DNA of 64,000 nucleotides from Conchocele bisecta (taxonomy: Eukaryota > Mollusca > Bivalvia > Lucinida > Thyasiridae): the NCBI GenBank assembly GCA_029237695.1, contig CM055277.1, positions 40,396,242-40,460,241 on the forward strand. The letters run 5' to 3'. The notes beneath the pieces are model-generated. The model searched no databases. It saw only the letters and a program-made list of their open reading frames with translations, and was not told the origin of the DNA. The first letter of the stretch is position 1, and the number at the start of each line of letters is the position of its first letter. This document shows positions 32,973 to 45,272 of the stretch, piece after piece. The position numbers and the translations under genes were made by a program.

Positions 32973-33789
32973 TTATACCCCCCCGCAACGAGTTGTGGGG
33001 GGGTATACTGGAGTCCGGTTGTTCGTCCGTGCGTCCGTGCGTCCGTAAACTTAACATCAGAGAAATATTGTTATAACTTCTATTTCCTTCATCTAAAATG
33101 CTTAATATTTCACACATGCATTCCTGTAAGGCTCTACTACCATGCTGTGCCAAATCCACGACCGTCCAACCCCCGTATATCCCAAGGTCATGGTCAAATA
33201 CTTAGTCCGTAAACTTAACATCAGAGAAATATTGTTATAACTTCTATTTCCTTCATCTAAACTGCTTAATATTTCACACATGCATTCCTGTAAGGCTCTA
33301 CTACCATGCTGTGCCAAATCCTCGACCGTCCAACCCCCGCTGATCCCAAGGTCAAGGTCAAATACTTAGTCTCTATACAAAACTTAACATCAGAGAAATA
33401 TTGTTGTAACTTCTATTTCCTTCATCTAAAATGCTTAATATTTCACACATGCATTCCTGTAAGGCTCTACTACCATGCTGTGCCAAATCCACGACCATCC
33501 AACCCCCGATGATCCCAAGGTCATGGTCAAATACTTAGTCTCTTTACAAAAATTAACATCAGAGAAATATTGTTATAACTTCTATTTCCTTCATCTAAAA
33601 GGCTTAATATTTCACACATGCATTCCTGTAAGGCTCTACTACCATGCTGTGCCAAATCCACGACCGTCCAACCCCCGCTGATCCCAAGGTCAAGGTCAAA
33701 TACTTAGTCTCTTTACAAATCCATATTTTGGGGTACCTGGGCCCACGCGAGGGGTATTCCGTAAGCCTCCTTACTGACCAATCTAGTTT
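32973..33789 (+). mobile_element. HINE family H-A, copy 3
   Basis: CCCCCCCGCAACGAGTTGTGG hairpin, GTCCGTGCGTCCGTGCGTCC, four ~155-169-bp units, then GGGCCCACGCGAGG, GTAAGCCTCCTTAC, ATCTAGTTTT. Shortest of the three copies. Confidence 0.8.
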
Positions 33790-33925
33790 TCGTATGTACT
33801 GTTTCATATTTTCTATGCACAGTATACTTAAACAATTTAAGTGTATCCGTCTATGTTTTAATGCAGATGAGCTATTAATAATTGCAACACACTATGGAAT
33901 GGATATGCCATTCGCTAAATTAGCA

Positions 33926-34259
33926 CCTGGTGGAATTGGAAACCTGGTTTGGCCCTCACAAACGTCTTTGGTATTTTGTATGTGACAGTTGAATCTGGTT
34001 ATGACCCTTCTATGAGTATTACGATTATTCATAATCCTATTTTAGGGAAGGGGCCAAGTGACTTTGGTGTGGTATGGACCTGGCACCATTCTAATTTCAG
34101 GGCCGAATATATTTTTTCTCGATGTTTACAAATATTCCATTCTGATTTTGGGATTTTCCCCCCAATGCAGCAGGTTAAAATGGAATTGAACCCGTTTGCC
34201 CGGCCTTACATGACCTTAGCTGTTGATAAGCCGTTACACACCAATAAACAAACAAACAT
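33926..34259 (+). mobile_element. SINE family S-B
   Basis: CACCTGGTGGAATTGG, ACCTGGTTTGGCCCTCAC, TGTATGTGACAGTTGAATC, CAGCAGGTTAAAATGGAATTG and the ACCTTAGCTGTTGATAAGCC..AATAAACAAACAAAC tail. Confidence 0.7.
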
Positions 34260-36190
34260 GCTGTGAAGGGTTCATGTGTCTCCTTTGGATATATTGTTAT
34301 CTCTTTCCATAACATACCACGCACACATAAAACGAGATATGACAGCAACAAAACATTTATGAAATGGCCACTGAACGAATTTATTCACATTGGTTGTTTA
34401 TCATATCTCAAAATGACAATAAATAGAACATTGAATGTAAATTTTGATCATGAAACGTGAAGACGAATAGTTAATGAATAGTGATGCTGGATATACTACT
34501 ATGTTGAGGTATATGCCACGCCTAATGTCTTGTGACACAGTATGGTGGATGCTGAAGTGTTGTAGATAGAATTGTCACCGTGCTTAATTTTTCCACACAC
34601 AGCTTGTCATACAGTTCACCATGGTGCTGTTATTACCATCTGTTATTACCACTGTACGCTGATCTATTACATTTGTATATGTATTCTCATTTCGGGTATA
34701 TTATCCATATTCTGAATAGAACCAGCAGTACATGCAGGTGCTAACTTTGTACGTAGAAGTATTACATTTTCACCTCTAGATTCGATGACCAACCAGTATG
34801 CAGAAAGTACTTACAGTGCTCAGTAATACTACTAATAATACGAAGACAGTGGCATGGTAGTGTTATTGTTTGTCATAAATCAAAACCAAATTATTTTTAT
34901 TATTATATATTATAAGCTCAATATGTGCAGCATGCGAAAGGTTAAACAATTGATAGTTTTGTTCCTTTGTTTATTTTCGTACTTCTGCCCATAACATAAA
35001 CACGATAAACTTTAATATTTTGTAACTTTGTTGTATTTTCTCTTACTCATGACATAATGGTTGCATATTTGTGATACATACTTTCAGTCCATAGTTGTCC
35101 CACTGCCAATGGTCAAAGTCAACTCACATTTGCGCTAAAGCTTCTTGCAAAATTTACGTTTATAATCTTATCTGTCTATCCAAGTAGCGGTCGAGTTACC
35201 TGTTGTCAGAATATTAAAGCATGCCAAAAATATACAACGCATACACCAGATTGATTTCTACTGCATACCTAATACGACCACATACTAGTAATATTGACTG
35301 AACGAGCAATTTTCATTCAACGAGGATGGCTGGTATACGTCTGATAGGAGTATGCACATTAGTAATTTTACTACTGATAATATACACCTTGTTCAATACA
35401 TACATACAAGTATTAACACTGTTACATTATATATAACAAGTTAAACATCCTGACCAGTGTGCATGCACTTATAGCAGATACTGATTCCATGATGATTGTC
35501 TGAATATTCTTTTTGGCAAAATATTAATATCCGAATGTGTGTTCGGTCTCGTAAAAACCCCATAAGTCTACAACTATTTACATACATAACATACTGACTA
35601 AAACACATTGACTGTACACATATTAAACAATACAATACATAGGTAGCTATCATGTTTTGTGCAGACATACATGTATATTACCAACACAAACATTAGATGT
35701 GTCCTACAGATCAACTCGACTAACAAATTTTGTATGCAAATTCTGACATTTTTGTATATACACACGCTACAATTATTGACTAATAGCATATACATGTATG
35801 TTCATTTTAAAGACAGACGGACAGTAATGTAATATATATCCCACTAATACTTTCAGCGTATATCTTTAGGATATAACGGTCTAAACAACACTGTAACGTT
35901 TAATTTCAGAGTGGAACATCATGCACTCATTGATATAATGAGCCAAACATACTTGACAAAATTAGAAGTATGAATTTTTCATGGTACAGAAATTAGTATC
36001 ATTTCCCTCCTGGTATTACTGGTACAAAATGGTGCAATTTCTGGTAGCAGATTAACACTGACTGCCACCATTTCTCGTACGTTAAGTATCTTCTGGCATA
36101 GATGCCATTGTTAGCATAATTGTGTATTCTAAACATCAGGTCGACTCTGTTGTTTGGTACCGAAACTGATTATGACAGGCAGTATTTGCC
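34260..36190. other. No feature recognised
   Basis: AT-rich sequence with only short frames and no repeat family that I could match. It may hold old unrecognised repeats. Confidence 0.5.
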
Positions 36191-36199
36191 AACTTATTC

Positions 36200-36760
36200 G
36201 CATAATCAACACAAGTTGTATAAAATGGTGGCCATATTGGATTTTTTTTAAACATATAGACATCCCAATATTGCCTGGTAAACAGTTGGCTGCACTATAT
36301 TTATTAAGTATCCTCCGTTTATACATATACGATACCTCTAGAGAGCAAAATTCTATAACATGTATGTTTTCAACAATTACCGCCATCTTTTTTGTGGACT
36401 TTACAAGTGTACACGACAGCCATGGTGCTTCTATCACATGTAACGTTCAGAATACATATATCGGAATGACAAGCGGCCATATTACTCCAGAACTAGTGTT
36501 TGGTACCTCCACTGATAGCATGTCTTTGTCAATTTATTTACATATTTTATAAAATTCCAATAAAATGGCGGCCATCTTGGATTTTCACAAGCTGGGTTCA
36601 GGCTTAAATCGATTGTTCTATATTCGATAATGTATTAGCTATGACATAAATGAAGATTCGCCAAATTGTCCCTTCTAATATTGGTTCCACAATGTAAAAT
36701 ATATCCTACGGTAGCAGATGTTTTTGTCACTGGCGGCCATCTTGTTTATGCAAATTTGTG
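36200..36760. repeat. Diverged GGCCATCTTGGAT repeats
   Basis: GGTGGCCATATTGG 36225, CCGCCATCTT 36380, GGCGGCCATCTTGG 36563, GGCGGCCATCTTG 36732; spacing 155-183 bp. A 132-codon frame across it has no domain and is read as repeat-derived. Confidence 0.5.
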
Positions 36761-37821
36761 GGCTTAAGATTCTACTTTGAAAGTTCTATCATGCAGAAAT
36801 GTATATAATTATTATGTATAAACACATGACACCAAAAATCTCTAGTGCGCACAGATGGTACCGACAACTCTATCATGCCCAGGGCCTAGTGAGATATTCC
36901 ATCATTCATGTTTGAATAGCGGAAATAATACACTCGTGTCCGTCGGCGTACGTGCAAGAAACATTTCGCTACGCTCACTCGTTGCTTACGCGGAAGCCGA
37001 CGCACACTTTTGTATTATTTCCCGCTATTCAAAATGTACGATGGAATAGCCTCTATATATTCTTTGGTATTTTGTTACTGTTATTATTGTTCAACTTAAC
37101 ACATAAGAATAATCGCTATTTTGTTTACTTAAGAAATATATTTATATCTGATTACAAATATCATTTTTGCTGAAGTATTTAGCCATTCATATATGAGACA
37201 CGCCATGTGATTTTGTACCTTGGGAAATCTGCGTCATTTTATTAAATACGTTTAGGTTTAGCCTGCTAAAAATCCCCTCAAGGGGGTGTAGCAGTGTGTA
37301 AAGAAAGAAAATTTACAATATTTTTCATAAATGAAGTCAAAAGTTGACAAAAATTTTCAGCTTACATGCGGAATAATTCTGCATGTACTCTGAACAATTT
37401 TCAAACTTTGGACCTCATATACGATTTATGTACAACATATGGTTTTATTTCAACTGTGTAATGACCTTTGTGGGTTCTGGCTGTAAGTCGCCCTGCGTTA
37501 CAGGCAGAACATTCGGGTTAAGGGTCCTTTCTATAACTTATCATCATCCGATTCAAAGGTAATTGCTTTGTAAATGTGATGGGGATATATGTATTACATA
37601 TATATGATCATTCCCGTGTTACTGTAGCCTATATGGCGCATGGAGTTTCCATCTCGGCCACCTTAGCCTTTACATACCTTCGGTCACCTCTTGTAGCGTT
37701 TGACACATACAGAAAAAAGTATGACCGATAAAGTAATAAAATATGGTACAACATGTTCCAAGGATAATCATTTACAACGCGTTATCAATTTTCTCATGCC
37801 AATGTATCCCAAACCAAAATA

Positions 37822-38246
37822 CTAGCTTGCGGTTAGCTTGCGGCAAGCTTGCGACAAGGTTGCCGCAAGCTAACAAGCTGATCGCAAGCTAACTGTTAGC
37901 TTGCGCAAGCTTGCAACACATGTTTCCGATAGACCGCAAGCTTATAATTAGCTTGCAAGCTTGCTGTGTGAAGATTGCGGCAAGCTTGCAAGATCGCAAG
38001 CTTGCAGGAGAAGCTTGCAGTTGGCTCGCAAGCTTGCGGGATGAAGATCGCGACAAGCTTGCAAGCTCACAAGCTTGCAGGAGAAGCTTGCAGTTGGCTC
38101 GCAAGCTTGCGGTGTGAAGATTGCGACAAGCTTGCAAGCTCGCAAGCTTGCAGTTGGCTCGCAAGCTTGCGTGTGAAAATTGCGACAAGCTTGCAAGCTC
38201 GCAAGCTTGCAGGAGAAGGTTGCAGTTGGCTCGAAAGCTTGCAGTG
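37822..38246. repeat. AGCTTGC minisatellite, left array
   Basis: Palindromic GCAAGCTTGC cores spaced by short linkers. From about 37990 a ~60-bp higher-order unit appears (AGGAGAAGCTTGCAGTTGGC, TCGCAAGCTTGCGG, TGAAGATTGCGAC). Both strands give long meaningless frames. Confidence 0.85.
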
Positions 38247-38464
38247 AGAATTGTGTGACAACTATACTATAGGCTTGCGATGCCTGTGAATTAAGACTGC
38301 ATGTTCATGAACTGTTTTTTTTTTTTTTTCTCCAAACATATAGTTCCCAAGCTCGCATGTGAAGTGCGATCATAAATATGTAGATGTACTTAAATGTATA
38401 CTGTAAGCTTATCGGGAAGTAATTTAAGAAATTTTATTTTGTAGTTTCATTCTATTTATTTAAT

Positions 38465-38560
38465 TGATAGTGTTTAACAGCCTATCAACAGCCAATATAA
38501 TTGTATGCCGGGTTAACAGGGTAAAATCCCAGACTTCACTTGAAAGAAATATAATAGGAT
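38465..38560 (-). mobile_element. SINE tail fragment
   Basis: GTTTAACAGCCTATCAACAGCC is the reverse complement of the S-B tail; GGGTTAACAGGGTAAAATCCC follows. Confidence 0.45.
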
Positions 38561-38734
38561 GAGCACTAATCTTACTACTTGTTTAATGGGTATAACCGTA
38601 GTCAAGTCTCAGGTAGCAAGAAAGCCAAAAATGTACCCGAGGGCCAAACCAGGGACATGTGCTCCCAACAAACCACCCACTGTTACATAATAGTCTTGAT
38701 ACACCACATTTCCACACAGACAAACATAATATCT

Positions 38735-39150
38735 ATCACTATACTAACATGGAACCAATAAAGTACCAACAGTATACTATTTGGTACATTGATACAGTAC
38801 ATCGATAGTTCCACATTAGACACTATACTAATGGTGTACTTTCTAGCCGACTGGTCACCGTACACCACGAGTACACCATTGGTACAGTGATGATTCTTTG
38901 TTAACCATGGGTACACTAATAGTACAGTATCATACTTTGTTCCTTTTCACTGATACACTGATAGTGACATTGTTGGACTTCGTTCTGTGTCACTGGTACA
39001 TTAATGGTAAAGTGTTGGACTTCTTTACTGGTACGCCGATAGTACATTGATGGACTTTGTGCATTATGACGGGTACCTTGTACATTAATAGTACAGTGTT
39101 GGACTTTGGTCATTTTCTATGGTCCACTGATAGTAAATGGTTATATTTGT
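38735..39150. repeat. Degenerate minisatellite GGTACATTGATAGTACAGTG
   Basis: Units of about 55-65 bp with GTACACTGATAGTACA-like text followed by TTGGACTTTGTTCATTTTC. At least six copies. Confidence 0.6.
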
Positions 39151-39239
39151 TCATTTTCACAAGTACTACAATGCTTTATTATTTTACTTGGGTCTCTTTT
39201 GACCATTAGCCTAATCATGTAAACTAGCTGAAGATATAA

Positions 39240-39490
39240 TATGATGGGAGAAAACATTTTGATGCAAAAAAAATAGCATGTATTATAGAGTGTTACAGCG
39301 ACATTCCGAAGGTCAAGGTCATGTCAATGGGGGTGGGAGTGTGTTGCACACATTCAGGTGGAGCATGTACCTAAATATTGAAGCATTCTTCAAGTAATAT
39401 TGAAGATATTACATGATGGAGTAACTATTACAAACTTTTTAACGTAAACGTAAAAAGACGGTCGGTCGTACAGACAGACACGCATCGTCG
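39240..39490 (-). mobile_element. H-G HINE fragment
   Basis: CGAAGGTCAAGGTCATGTCAATG, TTCAAGTAATATTGAAG, then AAAAAGACGGTCGGTCG as at 27.7 kb. Confidence 0.5.
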
Positions 39491-39984
39491 AGAATGCTGC
39501 GAAAAATATGGTCATGACAAGAACAAATGACAAAGATCATACACAAACAAGTATCCATGGCAACACAGAATTGTGACATTGTGTTATCATACAACATAGA
39601 TTGCGTTTGGCGTACACTGCAGCCAGCAATTGCACATATGTACCCAGTATGTAATGCGATGTACATGTATGTAAGATATTATGATGGTGGAACATGGAAA
39701 TTAGCACGACACACTTGCTCATACTGTGCTACATTGTATACGGTATCAAGATTTAACGGCCACTCTAGTATAATTGGGAAACATAATTGTAATCAAAATA
39801 CCGATAACTCGAATTCAAATTATTGGTCACAATTACATGTTTTCCTATACACATGTATAGTATAACTCTCGTAAACTCAAATTTTTGCTAAGTCATACTG
39901 TTTCCTCAGTCCCTTGAATTTTGAGTAAACAAGTGTAGATTTTATTTGTAATCAAAGCATTTTGATGATTTCTCATAATTATGT

Positions 39985-40195
39985 GGCTGTAACTGGAGAA
40001 ATGAGGCTTCTGGCACTTCTGGCTAGTGTAGCTCCTCATCCAATAGCACACTCCTGTAGTCGATAACAATGTACATTGCTTGTTAGAAACATGACGGGTG
40101 TTTCATTGATGGAATGGCGAACAGTGCAGATTCTGATGAGACTCTGATCTGGATAAACACTGGTCAGAAAACCCATAAGCCCCACTTCTCCAGTC
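39985..40195. mobile_element. MITE, 13490 family
   Basis: GTGGCTGTAACTGGAGAAATG..CTAGTGTAGCTCCTCATC and GATCTGGATAAACACTGGTC..CCCACTTCTCCAGTCAC are inverted ends, with GACGGGTGTTTCATTGATGGA inside. Confidence 0.6.
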
Positions 40196-40199
40196 ACAT

Positions 40200-41400
40200 C
40201 CACTTATGAAACACTTGTACAGATGAACTGATTCCACAGCTAACAGTATTTGAACTCTCAAATAACCTTCCATATTGCATCACAGTTTTTTTCCTGGATA
40301 ATATATTATTTACAGAACACATTTTAATATTCAATATAAGTTCTGTAAACCACAGGTGTTTGCACAGATGGTCATTATTTTGGTGTCATTGATAGTTGGG
40401 TGGATTTTGTTGGTTTCGGGTAATTTACAAATAGTTTTGTGCAACTACTATAATTCTCAAACATTACATATGATAGAACTCGCCAATTAGATGTTGTCAT
40501 CTGCTGATTTTTTTATTCATTTTTCTAAATATAAAATCATGTTTCAGCAGCACAGTAGAATCTGCTCAGTTTTAGACAATTTTAATGTGCTGCCAAAACA
40601 TGATTTTAGGAAGAAACAAGAATACAATTCCAAATAAGCAGAGGACAATTTTTTGTTGTTTCCAGCACATTACAGACACAATTTTAATACACTTACACAT
40701 AAAAAACAAGCATAATTAACATACAATACACACAGACTGGCCAAAAGACTGACATACAGGCTGACAGACAAATAGACGAGTATGCATGCACATATGGGTT
40801 GCGTCTGTAGAGAGATGGAGGCCAAAAATAAGCGCCTGAATTACAGACATACAACAACAACAACAACAACCGCTTTTTTTTAAACAAAGGATCAATTATT
40901 TTTATCTAAAAAGTCATTTCTTATGTAAATTATAATCAAAACAACAGTAAGATTTCATAAACACATAAACTAAACTTCTAGAAATGATTGAGACTTATTG
41001 TTGTCGTTTAAATCAAATCAAATAAGGTAAGGATTTCCAAATAATTATGAAAAAATTAACCAATAACCGACTGGATCCATTAAACAACTGTGATATTGGA
41101 TTTCCAATATTGAAGTTAATACATGTTAGTTATGCATATGAGCTTGATGAGTACATAACTCTTAATTACATTTCATTACACTGCATTGCATACGAGTTAT
41201 GACTGAATGGTCTTTCCAAATGTGCGTTCGAAGCATTCTTTGTTTACTTTCTACTTTGTGGGGAGTGTCCGAAGAATTTTGATAATACACACTTTATAAG
41301 GTAAGTTTATTGTAATATTTTTGTGTCATACTGTAGAACTGTCTCTCAATAACAATATAGCAAAGTATGAATGTCGACACCCTGCATGTTTTCATCACGG
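40200..41400. other. No gene; one hairpin repeat
   Basis: AAAATCATGTTTCAGCAGCAC near 40529 pairs with GTGCTGCCAAAACATGATTTT near 40588. A (CAA)n tract lies at 40851-40869. Nothing else recognised. Confidence 0.45.
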
Positions 41401-41411
41401 CTTGCTTTTGA

Positions 41412-42416
41412 GGGTGGCACGATTTACCCCAAACCCCAAATCTACCCAAAATCTTCATATAATTACTATGTGTTAATAAATAAAGCTATACACATCATAA
41501 TAACGATGTTTGGACTGTACTTACATGATGTATGTCATTAATTTGCTCATACCAGGGCCCATTTTAATGTTTTGATGCAAAATGAAAATATTTGTATATG
41601 AAATAAAGGGAGAGTACCCCGATAAATTTAATACTAGGAAGCCAAGGAAGATAATCCACTTTATAATGGATAAACATGCTAAATGGGAATGATGATTTTT
41701 AATTGAAATACAAATAAAAAACTGTAGAACCTCTATAATGTTGACATACAAGGAGACAGTGTGAAGTTGTCGACCGTATACTGGCCGTTTTTGCCCGCCA
41801 TGACGTGTAGCCATCTTGTACATAATCACTTGTTGAGGCTATACCTCTAGGGAAATTTGCAATCACAGTCTGATCAGGGTCTACACTGTTTTCCATCTTG
41901 TACATACTGACTGTATAACCGTAATATATAGCTTCCTGTGTGAGTTTTGAAATGTATATCCGTAAATTAAATTGCAATAACTAAACTATATATGTCCAGA
42001 AGTCATTTTATGCTAATAAAAACATTCATTCAATGCATTATACTTTGTTTTTAACTATTTCAAAAAGATGTTGGCATATAATTACCGGCGAAATAAATAT
42101 TGCAATACTATGGAGGTGACCGGTTAGACAGTTGGACTAGTATATGTGCCATATGAAATCATGATCGATGACAACTTAGCGTTAGACAACTGAGACATAA
42201 TTAATGAGTCTCGATCACGGTAGTCTCCCTTTATAATAATGCTGTATGTATATTAATCGGTTTCCCGCGGAAATATGTGCTTTATTCTTCCCTTTTTTCG
42301 GTCAAAATGTGCTTATTGTATGATATACTAATGTTATATTTTTGAAAACGTATAGTATAATCATAAATGTTATTTTTAATGAAGATTTGGGTAGATTTGG
42401 GTAAATCGTGCTGTCG
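41412..42416. mobile_element. hAT-type non-autonomous transposon, copy 2 (unfilled)
   Basis: Exact TGCTTTTGA duplication at 41403-41411 and 42417-42425. Ends GGGTGGCACGATTTACCCC and GGGTAAATCGTGCTGTCG. Lacks the HINE present in copy 1 at the matching A run (41716-41721). It interrupts what looks like a HINE left end (ACGGCTTGC and GACGTGCGTCC). Confidence 0.8.
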
Positions 42417-42419
42417 TGC

Positions 42420-43136
42420 TTTTGACGTGCGTCCAGCAATTTGTGTAAGTATTTCATGTACCAAATATCTCCACAACCCTAAGTCTGACAAACTTGAAAC
42501 TTCACATACCTTATTATCATCATCCTTATTTTAATTCTATAGCCCACCAATGCAGATACCATGCCCAAGTTCAATGTCAAATTGGTTAGAAATAAATGTG
42601 CGTTATGAGTTTTTTTGTAAAATCTGAATGAATATTTCCACAACCCGAAGTCTTGATTGACTTGAAACTTCACATACCTCGTCATCATCCATATTTTCAT
42701 CCAATAGCCCAGCCATGTGACTAACATGCCCAAGGTCAATGTCAAATTACTTCGATACAAGTTTTTAACTACTCAATATCAATACTTCTTTATCACCATC
42801 CATATTTTCATCCTATAGCCCACCCATGCAGACCCCATGCCCAAGGTCAAATTACTCTGAAATTTGTGTTAAAGTCTGCTTTTTAATTGCGTACCCAATA
42901 CATGCGTATCTCCCCAATCCGATTGCTCTAACCAGATACATATTCATATGTACTGGACCATCAAATACCTAGAAAAGAGGTATTATACAAGCATATTTGT
43001 TTTCTCCTCAATCCTCCAATACTATGTGTATATATGAAATGTGTTTATCCAAATGAAATAAACTACATGTATATACTGTTTAAACTATAAATACCTCGGC
43101 GGGCGTGATATGCTGGCTGTTGCCATCTAGTTTCTA
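42420..43136 (+). mobile_element. HINE, H-F-related 3' end
   Basis: Three ~150-bp units with TTGACTTGAAACTTCACATACC, CATCCATATTTTCATCC and GCCCAAGGTCAATGTCAAATT. 3' end is CTCGGCGGGCGTGATATGC then GGCTGTTGCCATCTAGTTT. Confidence 0.65.
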
Positions 43137-43443
43137 TATTTTAGTGTGCGAACTGTAAATGCTATTACGCACATTTTTACTGTGTAATGTGGTGTTGTGA
43201 TATAGTGCAACCTGTTGCCAATAAAGCGGAAAACGTGCAGCTAAATATATGTTGTCAAATTCAATGATTTCTTGATCTCACTGAAATGACCATTGAGCTA
43301 ATAATGTTAATAATTGATAGAAATATGTGCATACTGGTGAAAATATGCAAAAACTTTTATTAAATTGATTAATTGGCATTTGTAAATATTTGATAACTCA
43401 CCTGTACCAAATTATAATAAAATGTTTGTTTCAACATGTTCAG

Positions 43444-43515
43444 GAGTCCTCACAATATGTACCGGCTGGCCAGGCGCAAGAATGTTGGAGTCATGAGATG
43501 GAAGATTCAGTGATC
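43444..43515 (+). CDS. Unknown gene, exon A
   Basis: Acceptor CAACATGTTCAG, 24 phase-0 codons (QYVPAGQAQECW, HEMEDSVI), donor GTGAGT at 43516. The length is a multiple of three with no stop, and it joins in frame with exons B and C. Acidic and rich in Glu/Gln/Ser; no domain recognised. Upstream exons were not found, so the start is unknown. It lies between the AGCTTGC arrays. Confidence 0.45.
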
Positions 43516-44020
43516 GTGAGTTTCAACATTATATAATTTTATGTATGCTGACCAATTAAATAAAGGAAAACATTACCATTCAACATGTTCAACATACTAC
43601 ATACTTATGCCCATGGTATAATAACGGAGTATGTCTGTAGAACTATTTACAGGTTTAAGAATGTTTGCACGCATTCCAGAATTGCAATATTACATATAAA
43701 TAGGCGTAAAATTACTAGACATACTGTAGTCAAAAGAACCTTTTGTACATTATTGACTAGAAACAGCTGCATATTTTATATAAAACAGTCTTCCACAAAG
43801 TAGCGTCAAAACAGAATAATGACATTATCATATATATAAATAGACAAGTGGACTATCCTTTATTTATTAGCCATTTTGTTGCGTCAAAAAGTTTGTAAGA
43901 GTTTCTCCAGTTACAGTCCAGTATGCCACGGGGGCATATCCATGCTTTACAAACATAATGTCTAGCTTTTGCTTAAATTTGGGTAAAACATTAACACTTA
44001 AGTACTATAATATATTTCAG

Positions 44021-44080
44021 GAATGTGAACATTTTGCTGACAGTGCCAGTGGGTCACAAGAATGGGAGAAGCGGGAGACG
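44021..44080 (+). CDS. Unknown gene, exon B
   Basis: Acceptor ATAATATATTTCAG, 20 phase-0 codons (ECEHFADSASG, QEWEKRET), donor GTGAGT at 44081. Same phase and style as exon A. Highly charged; likely disordered if translated. Confidence 0.45.
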
Positions 44081-44126
44081 GTGAGTACTTCTATTACAAA
44101 ATCCACAATGATTCGGTGCATTCAGA

Positions 44127-44415
44127 GGGATGGGTTGTGGCCTAGGGGTTAGAACGCCTTAACTTCCAATCCGGAGGTTGTGCGTTCAAACCTCGCCTAG
44201 GGCATAAAAAAATACTTCCATAGTTTTTCCATCCCACTGGTATGTCGGACTGTGATCCCATTTCTATATGACCTTAGCTGTTGCTGGTACGTCACTTTCA
44301 TTGTAATACCGCTATTAAAGATAAAATGTATTGCAAAATCCCTGATACAATTATCATATTGTCTGCTGCGTAATGTGACCTTGCTGTTGAACGGATGTGA
44401 AAACTAATAAACAAA
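44127..44415 (+). mobile_element. tRNA-derived SINE (Gly-TCC-like head)
   Basis: A box TGGCCTAGGGG, anticodon-like loop CTTCCAA, B box GCGTTCAAACC. Tail CCTTGCTGTTGAACGGATG..AATAAACAAATG. Lies in the intron between exons B and C. A second, more decayed copy is at 60105. Confidence 0.7.
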
Positions 44416-44602
44416 TGTACAACACAGTAAATCCGAGTTATAGCCACGCTTTTGTTTTCGAAATTATTCAATTACTACTTAAATGAACCTACTGTACGAA
44501 CAAATACGACATGTGAACAAAGGCCAGATTTTTCTCTGGTCTTGTTCACAGGTGTGACTGTATATATTTTGTATGACCTGTATGTGTATGTCAATATTTC
44601 AG

Positions 44603-44716
44603 AGCGGTGGAGTGAAGAATGTTCAGCTATTGACAGAATTTCAAGTGTACTTGACACCAACGCAACTGTCCGTAGCTAACCACAAGGCAGGAGGAAATCC
44701 AAGAATCCAGTATTAG
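44603..44716 (+). CDS. Unknown gene, exon C with stop
   Basis: Acceptor GTCAATATTTCAG, then SGGVKNVQLLTEFQVYL, TPTQLSVANHKAGG and stop TAG 44714. The last residues (RIQY) lie in text resembling the tandem repeat that starts at about 44700 (compare GTAGTATTGGCCGAGTTAT at 45231). The original C-terminus may therefore have been replaced by repeat sequence. Confidence 0.4.
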   Translation, partial: SGGVKNVQLLTEFQVYLTPTQLSVANHKAGGNPRIQY

Positions 44717-45272
44717 CAGAGTTATGGTCCTTTACTTAGAGAAACGTGACGATTTTCAACTTGTGTCGCAGAGTTATGGTCCTTGACTTATTGAAAAGTG
44801 GCGATTTTCAACTCGTGTCCCGCATAACTGAAAAACTATTTGAGCTACAGTCATGAAACCTTTTAGGAATACATGTATTTGTTATCATTTCAAGCTGCGC
44901 ACCGGGGGTTTTAGCTGCGGTTTCATCCAGAATTCAGAGTTATGGCTCTTGACTCGGTGAAAAGTGGCGATTTTCAACTTGTGCCGCACATAACTGAAAA
45001 ACTATTTGAGCTACAGTCATGAAACATAGGAATGTTTATCAACATGTGGAGTTCTGCATCATGCGAGTTTGATGTGGATTCATAGAGTATGGGTGGAGTT
45101 ATGGCCCTTGACTTAGTGAAAATTGGCTATTTTGTCCACCACAAATTTGTGTCGCGCATGTTAGTTAAGAGTTGCGAAATTTTACAGGAATGTTTGTCAC
45201 TATGTGCAGTTGTGCACCTGGGTTTTTTATGCGGATTCGTGTAGTATTGGCCGAGTTATTGCCATTGGTCAC
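44700..45272 (+). repeat. Tandem repeat of ~140-170 bp (HINE interior)
   Basis: GAGTTATGG(T/C)CCTTGACT recurs at about 44722, 44772, 44938 and 45078, with GTGGCGATTTTCAACT and GAAAAACTATTTGAGCTACAG. Starts at the stop of exon C and runs into the HINE at 45273. Confidence 0.6.

Noticed and set aside
15679..33789. H-A elements as LTR retrotransposons
   Set aside because: No long terminal repeats, primer-binding site or polymerase; ends are hairpins with no target duplication.
36154..36552. 132-codon open frame
   Set aside because: Overlaps the GGCCATCTTGGAT repeats, has an opposing open frame, no domain, no splice context.
37822..38246. CRISPR-like repeat array
   Set aside because: Linkers are themselves repetitive, units are palindromic and variable, and the setting is an animal genome.
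37889..38261. Several overlapping long frames on both strands
   Set aside because: Produced by the AGCTTGC minisatellite, whose unit lacks stops in several frames.
39527..39865. 112-codon open frame
   Set aside because: No recognisable motif; runs out of a HINE fragment and lacks supporting signals. Possible but unsupported.
44127..44205. Functional tRNA-Gly gene
   Set aside because: A and B boxes are present but the acceptor stem does not pair well, and a SINE body and tail follow.
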